A DNA stretch of 64,000 nucleotides from Benincasa hispida. Lineage: Eukaryota; Streptophyta; Magnoliopsida; Cucurbitales; Cucurbitaceae. Below, piece after piece: positions 24,320 to 36,738 of this stretch (its first letter is position 1; every line of letters begins with the position of its first letter). The notes beneath the pieces are model-generated. The model searched no databases. It saw only the letters and a program-made list of their open reading frames with translations, and was not told the origin of the DNA. The stretch lies in contig NC_052350.1 in assembly GCF_009727055.1 (NCBI RefSeq), positions 26,786,866 to 26,850,865 on the forward strand, read 5' to 3'. Made by a program: the position numbers and the translations under genes.

Positions 24320-24689
24320 AAAATTTGGGAAAATTAAAAAATATATGGTAGTTTTAAAAACTATTTAGAAAAATATTGTACTTTTGAAACTATTTAGAAA
24401 AATATTGTTGTTTTTTTTTTAATAGGTCGACCTAGGTCGAATTTTGAACCCTCGACCTTTAGATTTTTTTTTTTTTTAATAATTTAGACATTCGACCTTC
24501 TTCTTTCTTTTTATTTTTTAAATTTTCCATTTTTATAAAAATAATTTTTAAAAATATTTTTTATTATTTTATATTTTATTTAAACTCTAAAAAGAATAAA
24601 TTAAATAATAATAATATCTTATAAAAATAAAAGTAAATTAAAATATCTTTTATATAAAAATAATTACAAAAATCAATGTGTCCCACAAG

Positions 24690-26693
24690 GCGGACGTCAT
24701 CGATTTCGAGCTGGTTGTCGTTGTTGACTTCGAATTTGAGGTTGCTCTTGTTCTTTTTGATGTTGCTCTGGTACCCCTGCAGACTCTTCATGATATAATA
24801 TTTCATTATGCTCTCCACGACCCCCGACCATGTCCATGCACGTATGAAGACGAAGGACCAGCCTCTGAGTCATAATGTCCTGAACCAAATGCTGGCATCA
24901 TCATCGGATTAACATAATCAGTTTGACTATGCGTCTGCATCAACAAGGGGCAACTCTTCTACATTATGGGAAACCTCATCAAACTCATCCTCTTCTCGTA
25001 CAGGTCCTCTATGTCTAGGAGCTGGTGGAGGAACAATAGGTATATCGTACATATAATGTATCTCCTCCATATAGCTTTGGTTGTCACTATATATAGCAAG
25101 AACCTGGTTCGAATCATTCGCCAACATCACGGAGTCTACTGTTGTTCGACTTTGTGAATTATAAAACAATTAGATAATATTTAAAATAAATTTAAATTAA
25201 AAATAATTAGATAATATTCATTCATTTACCAGATGACCCACAGTTGCTCTTGGACAAGTGACGTAGCGCCTTGTGATATTATTATACCAATAAATATAGT
25301 TTTGAATGACATCCCTGTCAAACTGTTCAATAGAAACCCCCACTGCAATAAACCTTGCACGATAGTGCCATCGCACAACCAAATGTGCAACTTTTTCGGA
25401 CCAATCTCCCTTAAGTCTATATCATGCAGTAGGGGTTCAGTATTACAAGGTGATGAGACATCCTACTAAAAACCAAATTGTCTCATCACCCTATCAGGAA
25501 GATGCCACTAACCAATGTGAAAACATATGAGAGGACTCATCGTCCACCATATGTTTTGACCATTCGTACAAAAATTGGGCAAAGTATGCATAATAATTTT
25601 ATACAACTCCCAAATAACCTGAAAAACAAAATATTATATTGGAGAACATTAAAGACAAATACAATAAAAATATGTATAAAATAATCATTTAGGTTCAATA
25701 TAATGTATTTGATCAGGTTGAAGCAGATCAAACATGTATCTGTACTGGCTAACTACATGTGTGGCTGTCCAAGTCACACAAAATTTGTCTCTCCACCTAA
25801 ATTTTTAAATTGATAATTTAGAATCTAAATTAACTAGATCAGTGATATAAAAATTAAATTAAATTAAAACAATATACCAATAACCGTAGGCTCGTCTAGC
25901 TAACTGAGCATCATTAACATGTTGTAGCTGTGGAGCCATTGTTAGAAATCGCTCCCAAGCCCATAGTTGCAAAAGTATGAGAGACCTAGCTATCTCTCAA
26001 CCTCAGGTCTTGTTGCTTTGCATAGTTGTCTATACAACCATGTCAAACATGCTCCACCCCACGAATACCGCCCCGCATCATAGATGTTAGCTAATAGTGG
26101 CAGGAACATCAAGTAAACAAAATGACTTGATTTGTCAGAAAATAGACTTCCACCCATCATTTGTAGTATATATGCTTGCGCATATCTTATGACGGTTTCC
26201 TCGTCTGCATCATCTGTGAGCTCACGGAATTGTGTTCCTAACCATATCAAACTTAACCTCGATCCTTTAATTTTGTCAGCAGGTGGGGTCACATCGAGGT
26301 ACAGTTGACAAACTTGTGACCAGTCATCATACATCACTCCAGTGACCGGCTCACCATCAACAGGTAACCCCAACAACACTTCTATGTCTTGTAGAGTGAT
26401 GATAGTGCACTCTCCAACGGACATATGAAATGTATGTGTCTCAAGCCTCCATCTCTCGACCAAGGCTGTGATTAAATGCCAGTCCAACTGAATAAATCCT
26501 AATCTGGCTACCCATAGAATCCAAATGTACATAGTAGCGATAGTATTCGAGGGTGGAGTGGGATAGTGCACTGGAGAACTGCCTCTCGACGCCTGCAAGA
26601 TATTTCTCCAGTAGTACGATCTCGCCATACAACAGAATGAATGGACTGGTCGTGCCAAACCTCGGGATCAACAGATCTTGGGTTTAAAGCCAT
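24690..26693 (-). pseudogene. Plant mobile domain (PMD, MAIN/MAIL1/PP7-long-form-like) gene, decayed
   Basis: The start is at 26693 (MALNPRSVDPEVW). After a frameshift comes the conserved domain ARLGFIQLDWHLITALVERW (about 26515-26450), then GECTIITLQDIEVLLGLPVD and RYSWGGACLTWLYRQLC. A one-base shift near 25990 leads to LILLQLWAWERF and a donor near 25877. Further blocks with plausible splice sites are 25797-25687 (CVTWTATHVVSQYRYMFDLL), 25618-25231 (WHLPDRVMRQFGF, then EPLLHDIDLRGDW) and about 25157-24930 (stop TAG). Two TAG stops interrupt the 25618-25231 exon, where the family has Glu and Gln. PMD proteins are Arabidopsis MAIN/MAIL1 relatives and are widespread inside transposons. This copy is in the transposon-type context and looks dead. 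It lies outside the tandem duplication, so its stops are better supported than those there. Confidence 0.8.
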
Positions 26694-26719
26694 GATCTGA
26701 AAGAAAAAAAAATATTTAT

Positions 26720-27030
26720 TTCTCAATTTGAAAAAATATTTATTTCTCAATTAGAAGAATAATGTACAACTTTATAAATTATAATAAAAAAAATTGAATA
26801 TACAATAAAAGTATCTACACTTAATTAAGTATACATGATAAAAGAAGTATTTATTTCTCAATTAAAAGAATAATGTATAACTTTATAGATTACAATAAAA
26901 AAAATTGAATATACAATAAATTATTATAAAAAANNNNNNNNNNNNNNNNNNNNNNNNNTAAAAAAAGATTAATACACAATAAATTATAATAAAAAAATTG
27001 AATATACAATAAAATGAATATAAATAAAAA
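26720..27030. repeat. AT-rich tandem repeat around an assembly gap
   Basis: Units of roughly 115 bases contain TTATTTCTCAATTAGAAGAA, ATGTACAACTTTATA and AAATTGAATATACAATAAA. They repeat about 2-3 times and are interrupted by 25 N at 26934-26958. The fixed short N run suggests a scaffold gap of unknown size in this repeat, so the true copy number is unknown. Confidence 0.7.
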
Positions 27031-27039
27031 AATATTTAT

Positions 27040-28500
27040 TTTTCAAAATCCCTAACTATCTGGATCCGTCTTAGTAACGAAGGACACTTCCTTCGATTAT
27101 GGCCTAACTGATTACAAAATCCACATCGTTGTTGTCAAGTGACTGTTCTGTCCAAACCATTCTGTTGTGAAAACGTGAATTTTCGGTTTATTAAGGTTTT
27201 TTCAACAACGATGGATAAGACGGGCATCTTAGGGTGCGTATCCAGTATTCTTATGCGGTACAGGTTGAAAATTGAGGAGGAGTAACATTTCTGCAATACG
27301 TTGACCAATTATAATAGTCCTCAATAAAGTCTTCGTAGTGCCATGTTAAAATGTGAGCAAAAACCATAAAATGCGCAGCATAGAATGCCCGATATACTTT
27401 TAACTTGTACATCAACTGAAGTTACTTCATTGATTACTAGATCTTGCAGCCCATTTATTTATTTTATCGTATGCGTACTGGATTTTTTACTCCACTTAGT
27501 ATTATAAAATATTTTAAAATAAATTGTTAATAAGATATATATAATAAAATAAATATACCCGGGTGTATTTATCCTTGATGCTCCAATGTCATCCTATTTA
27601 ATTATATTCTTTTCTCGAATTAATTCCACGCATTTGAAGAATATTATCTGAGCAGAGCATTTATAATGGCAAACATTCGAGCTTAATTTGAGAACTCCAT
27701 TTAGCACTTTGATGATTTATCATCCACCCACCTCCAATATTCCTGAAATCCCCTCCATCATGATGTTTTTTAGTCCATTGCTCTAAAATAATGTTGTTAA
27801 AAAACTCATACATTTTATTGCAAAACATTTTGAACCGTGTATTTAAGCATTTCTTTTGTCTTGACAAATCATCCCCTTATAATACAATTGAGTATTGTCA
27901 ATCGTCACAGGAGCTACAATGGGTCAGTTCTCGATGCTAATCATACATTCATATCCCAATCGTTGAATATATGAAAGTATCTATGTTACCGACCCATACG
28001 AAATCCAACTCTTCAATTCCTCATCGCTGTCTCAGTTCTGAAGTTTTCCTATAACGATTGGTAGCCGCCATATCTTCATTATCACATGATGATGCCAATC
28101 TGACCTGGATCAGGTCAAATAACAGATCTTCAAATTGGCCTAATGATGCATTAAGTTGTATATCGACCCTATCCTATTGTACAATTTACATACAATGCAT
28201 AAATTCGGTTAGTGGCATTGCAAATTGAGAAACATACAAGTTCATAGCTTGTGCATTCGAAAAGGGAATGAACATAAAACCTTATTGACTCCTCATGGGT
28301 TCTAGTTAGATGTCTATATATTATTCTATCTGATTGTTCCCATATCTACATCTAAGTTGACAATCCAACCATTTCAATGAATTGTTTTAAATACAATTCA
28401 CATTTCTATGCAAAGACTCCCTTGGTGGTTGGTCGATGGCGTGGTCATAGTAACTCCATCATACCATCAATTATAATTATAAACAACAAATCCCAACATT
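27040..28500 (-). pseudogene. MULE transposase lacking its catalytic core (copy 1)
   Basis: Read down from 28500. The N-terminal region appears in pieces (KQFIEMVG, RTHEESIRFYV, then a MuDR-type LYKGMICQDKEMLQYTVKCF as seen cleanly in copy 2). It is followed directly by NIILEQWTKKHHDGG and an intron with AG near 27480. The C-terminal end is WAARSSN, CAHFNMAL-like residues, and the zinc knuckle CGFCNQLGHNRRKCPSLLRR at about 27130-27070 (CX2CX4HX4C). The DDE/RNaseH-like core that belongs between the MuDR domain and LEQWT is absent. The many shifts here lie in the noisy copy of the duplication. Compare 40326-41215. Confidence 0.7.
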
Positions 28501-30230
28501 TTGTCCGCTATTTCCCTAAAAAAAAACAAACATAAACTTTTGTATTAAAACTTATATTTTTAAAGTAATATTAAAAAATTTTAAACTTTTTAAAAAAAAT
28601 CAGCAGTAATTTAATATTATAACTTTTTATAAGAATATTTAAAAATCACAATAAATTTTATAATTATAGTACTTTTTATAAGAAGAATATTAAAAATCAC
28701 AATAATTTTGTATTAAACTAAAAATATTAAACTTTTTAATTTATAAACATCAAAATTTTAATTTATGAACATCAACTTTTAAAATATAACAATAAATTAA
28801 ATTTTTATAACTATTAAACATAACAACAAATTAAACTTTTCAATAACAATGAAGGTAAACTTTTTAAAAAACTATTTTTCAAATTAATACAAAATAAAAA
28901 AAAATAAAAATTATAACTTTTTCAAACTATTTTAAACTATGTTTTCAAAGTTAATATCTAGAAAAATCAAATATCATAAGAAATATATTTTAAAAAAATC
29001 ACAATAATCTTATATTAAACTAAAAATACTAAAAACGTTTAAACTATAAAATCAACTTTTTAAACATAAACAATAAACTAAACATTTATAATACTATAAA
29101 CAATCAAAGTTAAATACTAAAGAAATTAAATATAATAAGAATAAAACTAAAACTTTTTAAACTATACTAAACTGTTAACTATCACAATATTTTTTGTATT
29201 AAACTATAATCATCAAACTTTTTAAAACATAAAAAAACTAAACTTTTAAAACTATAACTAAACTGTTAACTAAAAACAATACTAAATATAGAATATCATT
29301 TAAAAAAATCGAAATAAATAAATAAAAATTACTTAATTGATCTTCAATTAAAAATAATATTAAAATTAACATTATCATGGTAAATCATCAATATAGAGGA
29401 ATAAATGATATATTAGCATAAAAAATAATAAAACATAAAAACTACTTTTATCTGACAACAACATAAAAAACTTTTTTAAATAAAAATAATATATAAAAAC
29501 AAAAATAAAATTATAAATTAATTATTAAAAAATAAAAATTTAGTAGAGTAACGAACCAGATAGTTTGTGATCAAGGGAGACAGTGTGGAAACAATTTTGG
29601 TAATTCAAACGAAATCGAAAAATGAAATGAAAATGAAAGCATGAGTTAAAAAATGGGGGAGAGGGATTAATAAGAAGAAGAGAAATGGAAACGGAAAGCA
29701 GTGAGTTAAAAATGGAGGAGAGGGATTAGTAGAAGAAGAAACAGAGGATTTCGGAAATTGGGCAAACAAAAACTGTGATCTGAGAATGGTTGGGGCTGTT
29801 TAAAAAATATATAGGTCACACTCGACCCACAGGAGTTGAAATTAAAGTGTGGTTGGGGGCAGCAGGTAGACTTATTAAAGCGCCTAGATCGGTCAGCAAC
29901 GCCAGCGTTGGTAGCAGCAGAAATGGGACGACTTAAGCTTGTTGAGGGTTTGAAAAAAAAAACTTTCGACTATGTAGGTTGAATGTTCAACATTCGACAA
30001 GTTCTCCAAGCAAAGCAATTGTCGAAGTTCTCATCCTCGACATCCCCTTTGTTTGAATTCTCACCTTCGACATCTAGCCCGAACAGAACAAAACTACCCC
30101 CAAATCTCTAATTAGTTTAAAACAACCATATTTTCTAATAAGTTTTCAAAATCTAACAATATTCAATATAAAGATCCAAAAAAGTCACTAGAATAATAGG
30201 CCCATTTCGAGAATGGCTATAATATATATA
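28500..30230. other. 5' non-coding part of the MULE-like unit (copy 1)
   Basis: From 28520 to 29560 it is extremely AT-rich, with repeated CACAATAATTTTATATTA and TTTTTAAACATAAC motifs. 29620-29760 holds a two- to three-fold GAAGAAGAGAAATGGAAA repeat. 29810-30080 is rich in TCGA-containing motifs, including the near-palindrome at 29978-29996. No coding frame is convincing. Confidence 0.5.
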
Positions 30231-31449
30231 ATAATTAAAAATAATGTTGAAAAATAGAAAAAATTAAATTTTGATTTCATCAACAAATTATATTATCATC
30301 CTAAGATATTTAATTATAATAATAACTAAATTTATGCAACGAAATTAAATAAGCAAATACCACATAAATACTCTCTACTCATCAATTCCTAAAATGCCTC
30401 ATACCTAGTCCGACAAAATACCTTTACTCAGATGAGCCACTCAAATAAATGAAAATAATATGTATAGAATAAATGTCAATTAACAACCAAAATACCCTAA
30501 CTAAAAATCTACATATATGTTGGAAATGAAAAGTTAAATTAATGTAAAGCTATGCGAAAAGTTGTAACATTTGTGTGTATTTTGTTGCTTACTAGAGATA
30601 AAAATACAGCAAAATGAAAAAACAAAAACATAAATTAAATCAAAATATCAGGGCCTTATCAATTAGAGTAACAAAATAAATACCTAAAAGTTAAAACAAA
30701 AGTAAAACCATTGACAAAAGGGAACAAGACTTTTTTGCTAAAAATTCAAAGAAAAGCCTTCTTTGTTGCTCTAAATTGATCGAAATCCCTTAATACAAAA
30801 GGTTGTTTCATCGTCAACCCCTAACCCAATTGCCGGATTTGAATCGAATCCTCGATATTAGAGAAAAAATCAACATTTATTAAATTTTAAAATCAAATCC
30901 CATATAAAATCTTGTTTCCCTATACGGGTGTGAATTTCCCAAAATCAAGTGTGATTTTTTTTCTTTTATTTTGTTGTGGGTTTCTGAAAAATACCATTTC
31001 CATAATGGGCAGGCGTGAGCCATAATTGGAAACAATATATGAGGTGGGGCTACAACCTCAATTTTGGCTATAAATTATATAATGATTACAAAAAATTTAA
31101 ATGTGAATTGCCCATTAAAAACTGCTTGTAATACCGCTAACCCAGTTAAAATTGTTTTTTTAAAAAGGGTCCAAATTTCAATTTTTCAATTCATTCCTTA
31201 ACAAAAATTCCAACAAACTGCAATTTAATGAATTTCGGAAAGAATGAACACGAGTAGGGAAGAAATGATCGATCGAAGATTGTGGAGAAAATGGTTGGTA
31301 TGGTCCAGTCTGGGGCACAACTACCTCTCAGTATTCCACCATTTCAACTAATTCTCCTTTCATCAAACGCCACAACCAGTGTGGGTACGCTCTGTTTGGA
31401 TGCTCTTATTGCTTTCTTCGCGTTTGGGTTTTGCATTAACTAATTTCTA
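30231..31449. other. AT-rich stretch between two MULEs (copy 1), no gene recognised
   Basis: Non-repetitive within the copy but repeated at 42960-44152. A less AT-rich part at 31240-31440 (GTATGGTCCAGTCTGGGGCA) gives only short, shifting frames. It ends at the MULE target site ACTAATTTCTA. Confidence 0.4.
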
Positions 31450-33855
31450 GAGGTTTATTTGTGGTGATGACCCACCTTCAGCGTATTAAGTTTCATAATC
31501 GCCTCCGAATTATGAATTATAACTTTTTGTTTACAATTCACATGCCCTTCTCAGGACACAAAGCAATCATGGTCCGTAACAACTCTTTCCGGATGAACTT
31601 TTCCTACCCCGGCCCGATTTGACAATACAACGCGATGAATTTTAAACGCTGACTCGACATTACAAAATATATTTCCGCCGCTAGCGATGATCATGTTTAA
31701 CTTGACCATTTGACTAATCTTTGACCCAATTTCCGTAACTCAAATGTGATAGAGTGAAAGTGTTTTTGAAATATTGGGTATAAGTGCATTTATCCGCGAT
31801 AGGGATGTACCTTACCATCTGATATTTGGTCCATCAATGACCCGATTTCCAAAAAATACAACTACGATAAGCATGAACATGTAGAAGACTTATGGAAGTG
31901 ATATAAGCTACGATAAAGTCATGGCGTGCGTGGGAGATGCTTTCTTAATTCGTAGAGGCTTCTGCCTGAGGAGTCCTCATGCTATGGCTTCATGCTTACT
32001 AGTGAACGTACTTAAGATTGCAATCTATACTGTAATTTTATATTGAAAATTAAGAAGATACAATACATTTCAAATACAGTGTTCATACATATGCTCCATC
32101 TATCAGAGGAATATTCCAATTGTCGACTCTGTAGTTGTCGATGGATAACATTGAAAGGAAAACTATACAGGGTCATATGTTGGTGGCTGATTTGTGTCAA
32201 TAGTAGTAATTACTAACTATATCCATGGCGTAGTGGAATAGTTGATAAGGAGGTACCTGATTCTTCAAGTCATTTTATTTTGACACATTCAACGCGATGC
32301 ATAGGAGAGTAAACCCGACAGTGGTTTATTCTATTTGACTGCCACAGGAATAACGAGCACATAGCCAGAGTATTTCCTAAGACGATCTATGCATCACACT
32401 TAACCATAACTTGAAGAAGCAACAATACAGAAAACTTTAAGGGATGGTGCAATATTAGAAGGTTTTTCCACATGCCAGGTGAAGCGCATAAAGATTGTGT
32501 GAATTCAACCTTTTTTAAGAAGAACTGTGTGGGTTCAAGAATGGGGCATGACACAATATAACTTGAGAGGTATCAAATTGGACGTTTGGACTCGAGTCCA
32601 CCAAGCTATGATAATGATACGAACAACATAACAAGCAATGAATGCAATATACCTTTGCTTGAATTTATTAGAAAGAAACTCAGAAATGGTTCCCCTTGAT
32701 CGACGAAACCATATGCCTCCTAAACAATACATATTCGAACTACAGTGAAAAGATAACGTTGAATGAGTTGATATGGGATATGGGTAGACGATACAGTAGC
32801 CCATTGACTGCCATATATTGCATTGTTAAGGATGGTCCACTTGGATGGTATCCCGTCAACATAAACGTCTAGGCCACTAGTGCCATATGTAAAAGAGTTC
32901 AACTACAATACGCACACTCCATACTCCACAAGCAATTTTACTGCTAGATGAGGATCATTAACTTATACCACGGTTTGTAGCCAACACTGATTAGTGTGGA
33001 ATCCATAATTTTAGCATACCCAGAACCATCTTCCAGTCGGAACCATTTTCAGAGTGAGGATACCGCAAGATATGTGGGCAATGTGTTATCCTACATAAAA
33101 AATAATCCCAGCAAGTTGGTAGCCCAACGTGCATTTCAATCCAAAAACAACGTGTGGACCCAAAGGTGCACGAGGTGTGAAAAATTACAGAGACACATAA
33201 TAGAACATGCATAGAGCCATTGTCAAGCAATATCAATAGTGACTGACGATAATAGAAGTACCAAACGTATAAACTTCTCTATGTCACTTTGAAAATGTGC
33301 TTCCACTCCCAATTTTTTCCTTTACTTTTTTTTCCTTTAATAATATTAAATACTGAATGAATTATTAAAATTTTTGTTTATCAACAAAAATGGTGTTAAG
33401 TCGATGGACAATTTATCAACTCTTAACGCCGATTCCAATGAAAAAACAAGATTGACATTCTGGATGCATTGCACTGTAAGTTTAACATCCCTATCGCAAT
33501 ATGCATTTAATACCTCAATTTCAAAAACAGCCTTCAACTTATCGCGTCTATGTTACGGAAAAATTGTGTTGGGATTAGTCCAAAATGATCATGAGGATAT
33601 GATTATCACTAGCGCAAACAATTTTGAAACATCGAGTCAGGTTTAAGTTCATTCGCATTCATCTAAATCGGGCTTAGGGAGTTATGAGAAATTCATCAAA
33701 ACTAGAGGGCTTGAACGCGATGTGAATGCGTTGGTGTGTTCCTGAAGAAGGACAATGTGACGTAAGGCCAAAAGGTTATAATTCAATGAAAGTTGTGAGA
33801 TGAGGTACGAAACTTAAACGCAGTTGAAGGATAGATCATCCATACAAAAAACCTC
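31450..33855 (+). mobile_element. MULE with long inverted repeats and DDE transposase (copy 1)
   Basis: Noisy copy of the element at 44153-46478. Inverted repeats are about 31450-31815 and 33476-33855, starting GAGGTTT and ending AAACCTC. They are flanked by ACTAATTTCTA and ACTAATTCTC, as expected if the clean 10-base duplication in copy 2 has been blurred. Confidence 0.75.
31900..33236 (+). pseudogene. MULE transposase, DDE core and zinc knuckle (copy 1)
   Basis: Same order of blocks as copy 2: SYDKAWR-like and RRGFCLRSPH near 31910-31985 (shifted), VVVDG near 32138, LSFHC-like shifts, LRKKLRNGSP near 32665, and the zinc-knuckle start QRCTRCE near 33165-33185. Single-base differences from copy 2 break the frame at least ten times, so the copies should be used together to read the protein. 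See the copy 2 entry for the domain description. Confidence 0.6.
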
Positions 33856-33865
33856 AACTAATTCT

Positions 33866-34126
33866 CTTTCTTGATTGTAATTTTGTAAATGATTTCTTAT
33901 CAATTGTTTCTTCATTTGTACTGCCGCAATTGTAAATTTCCCCTCTCGCGGACATGTAGAGTTTGACCCCAGACTGTTGTTTGTCTAGTGATTTGAATCT
34001 CCACACATGTTTAAACTTGACACTGTCTGCCAAACACATTTGTAGTAAACTTTTGGGACACTCCGGTAGCTGGTTGTGTTTGACTTTTTGAAAATCTCTT
34101 TTTCTTTTTTCTTTTTTCTTTTTTTT

Positions 34127-34170
<44 letters not shown>

Positions 34171-34434
34171 CGAAACTAATCTCAAATGATAACTTAAAAA
34201 AGTGATGATTAGTTTTGATAATTGACATCGAAATGAAATAGAGAGAAGGAAAGGGCTAGACTTGTTTGGAGATTTGAATTCTATTAAGGAGAAAAATCTA
34301 ATCCTACTCTTAATTGTATAGCAATTAAAAAACGTTCGAAAGGTCCTTGTGTGTATTTCACAAATGGTCATTTTGATGCATATATATATTTTTTTTTTTA
34401 AAATGAAAGGTTAAGAGACAACTATGAGATATAA
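33866..34434. other. Right flank of MULE with a poly-pyrimidine tract (copy 1)
   Basis: A C/T then pure T tract of about 75 bases lies at 34095-34170. Copy 2 reads TTTTGAAATTCGAAAC at the same place with no tract. The antisense lysine-rich frames here are by-products of that tract. No gene seen. Confidence 0.6.
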
Positions 34435-34544
34435 AATTAGGCTCTAGGAAACCCTAAAACAGTAAAGAAAAAAAAATCTAAGGCATAAGTAAAATTACTA
34501 AAAAACCCGTGGGGCTAAATAACATAAACAGACCCCCTCATTTT

Positions 34545-36735
34545 CAACTCCCCTCCAGTTGGGATGTAGATGTCAATTAGATCAATCTTGTCTAAAAACA
34601 TGAGCCAAAGGGTTGCCTGAGTAATCCTTTGGTATAATATCAGCACTTGTTGACTAGAAAGGATGTAGGAATACAAATACTACCATCTGTTCAATCTAGG
34701 TCAAAGTGTCTATCGATTTTACATGTTTCATTCTATATGTTGCACATGAATTATTGGCTATATCTTAACCACTTTGTTATCAAATAATAGAGCTTCATAA
34801 GTAGAATCACAATCTTGGTGAGGACAGTCATGACTTCCTTTAACTAATTTTCTTTACAGATTCCCATACTCATAGCTTTGTATTCTGCTCAAGCACTGCT
34901 TTTTAGACGACATCTTGCTTCTTACTTCTCCAAGTGAACAAGGTTATCCCACACAAACATATCAATACAAAAGGAGTAGATTTCCTATCCACAAACAGAT
35001 CCTATTCGAATCAGAATCTGTGTAAGCCTCAATGCATTTTTCTGTCAGTTTCCTGAACTCAAAACCTTTATCTGGAGTTGTTTCAAATATCATGCTAAGT
35101 TTCGATCCACCTGCTTTTCATATGTTCCTCAATAGGTCCTGCTGAATGACTAAACAAACAATAACAGCGTAGGAATTCTGGTCTAGTGTGAGAATAGGTA
35201 AATCAATTTTTCCACTAGATGATGGTACCTTTCGTATATACAAAGGGCGAACTTTGTCAATGAATTCCACGTTGCTACATTAAAACTCTTAGAGGTGTCA
35301 GCCGGTCTACATCTATCATACATGTTTCTTTAATAAGTCCAAGGTGTATTTCCTTGAGAGACAGAGATCCCTTCTCTTGATCTCGTCACCTCCATTCAAG
35401 ATAAACCTTAGACCCAAGGTTATCTCAAATTCATCCATCCCATTTTCCTTTTTAAGCCTGGATAATCTCACATTCATCATCTCCTAAACAAAACAGATAT
35501 CATCAAACATACACAATTAGAAAACAACAATTTTCTTGATACTAGACATTTTCTGAAAGGTGTCGTGCCCTATATAAAACCTTGGAATTGAACTAAAGGT
35601 AAGTAAACCTGTTCAACTAGGATCCTTGGAACTGTTTCAACCATAAGATTAGTTCTGACTTTACCATATCGAGACTATGATGATCAAAACTGAGCTTCAA
35701 AACTAGGTAGGAGGACTCATATGAACTCGTTCTTCTATTCACCATTCAAAAAAGATTTTCACATCAGTTGACGAAAGGTCAATCTTGTTATCTGCCACAT
35801 AAAGAAGAACTCAACGTAATTTAACTCGCTACAAGGAAGAAATTAAAAAGTTTCTGAGAAGGTAGTCTATCCACAAGTCTGTGTAAATTCTTTAGCTAGC
35901 CAAATCTAGCCTTATACTGTCAAAGAGTTCATCATTGACTTATACTTTATAGTGAAACACCCATTTGCATCCAACTGTTTATGTCCTTAGGAAGAGGCTA
36001 CACAATCCCACGTATTATTCTTTTTTTCAAGAGCTCCATTTCTTCCATGATTAGCCTTCCATTCAGATAACTTCTTTGTCATATGTATGTTGTTTGTAGT
36101 TGTGTATAGTATATCCTGGTTGGTAAGTGAAATCCATGAACTTAGAAGATAATTACTGTTAAGAAATGAAAACTATGCATGAGATAACTTAGTGCATTTG
36201 ACTTGGTGCCCTTCTCCAAGCAATGGGCATATCAGAGAGGCGATCATAACCCTCTGTTTTTTCTGCGGCTCATTAGTAAGAGGAACAATGGTCACTGCCT
36301 CAGTTACATTGAGGCAAAGGACTCACCCTCATGGGTTCTCCTAATGACTTCATCAATGCCTACAACCCTATCTTCCTGAAACTATCATATCGGTTCTGTC
36401 ACTTTTCAGCCACATCAACAATATCACCTCAATCACACATCAGTATTATCGAGAAGGGAGTATCGTCGACTAAGTGCTGGTTTCGATTCATGATTCAAGA
36501 GCTGACGACAACAAGTGGTAGCTATTTTCCTTATGAGATCTTTCTATAGTACGTATTCATGGGACCTGATTTAGTAGGTATGATAGTATCATTTGTACCT
36601 ATGATGGGTTCAGGAAGAAGATCAGAGGAAACGCAAAATAGGTTGGATCAGTTATTCCTCTTCACTAGTATTTCTCCCTTGAAGAGAAAATAATAGGGAA
36701 GAAAGATTTACCTCAAAAAAATTTACATCTAAAGT
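34545..36735 (-). pseudogene. Copia pol fragment: RT and RNase H (copy 1)
   Basis: Collinear with 47066-49230. Short readable pieces (for example DVTFFE-type sequence near 36720 and RNase H near 35000-35150) lie in many frames because of scattered indels. Use copy 2 for the reading. Confidence 0.6.
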
Positions 36736-36738
36736 AAG

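Larger units (their letters stand above)
24320..30230 (-). mobile_element. MULE-like unit carrying a plant-mobile-domain gene and a core-less transposase
   Basis: Two - strand coding remnants lie between similar, inverted outer sequences. On the left (24340-24450) the pattern is TATGGTAGTTTTAAAAACTA, repeated ATATTG segments, and GGTCGACCTAGGTCGAA. On the right, read inversely from 30200 to 29950, it is TATGGTTGTTTTAAACTAAT followed by TCGA-rich motifs and the palindrome TTGAATGTTCAACATTCGA (29978-29996). The unit reads: transposase upstream, PMD gene downstream. The outer ends are not precise and I see no target duplication. The right half lies in the 12.5-kb tandem duplication and recurs at 40247-42960. 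Confidence 0.5.

Noticed and set aside
32535..33236. Several - strand frames at 32.5-33.2 kb
   Set aside because: Antisense shadows of the + strand MULE transposase.
33854..34371. Two - strand frames with a long poly-lysine run
   Set aside because: Produced by the T tract at 34095-34170, which copy 2 of the duplication lacks.
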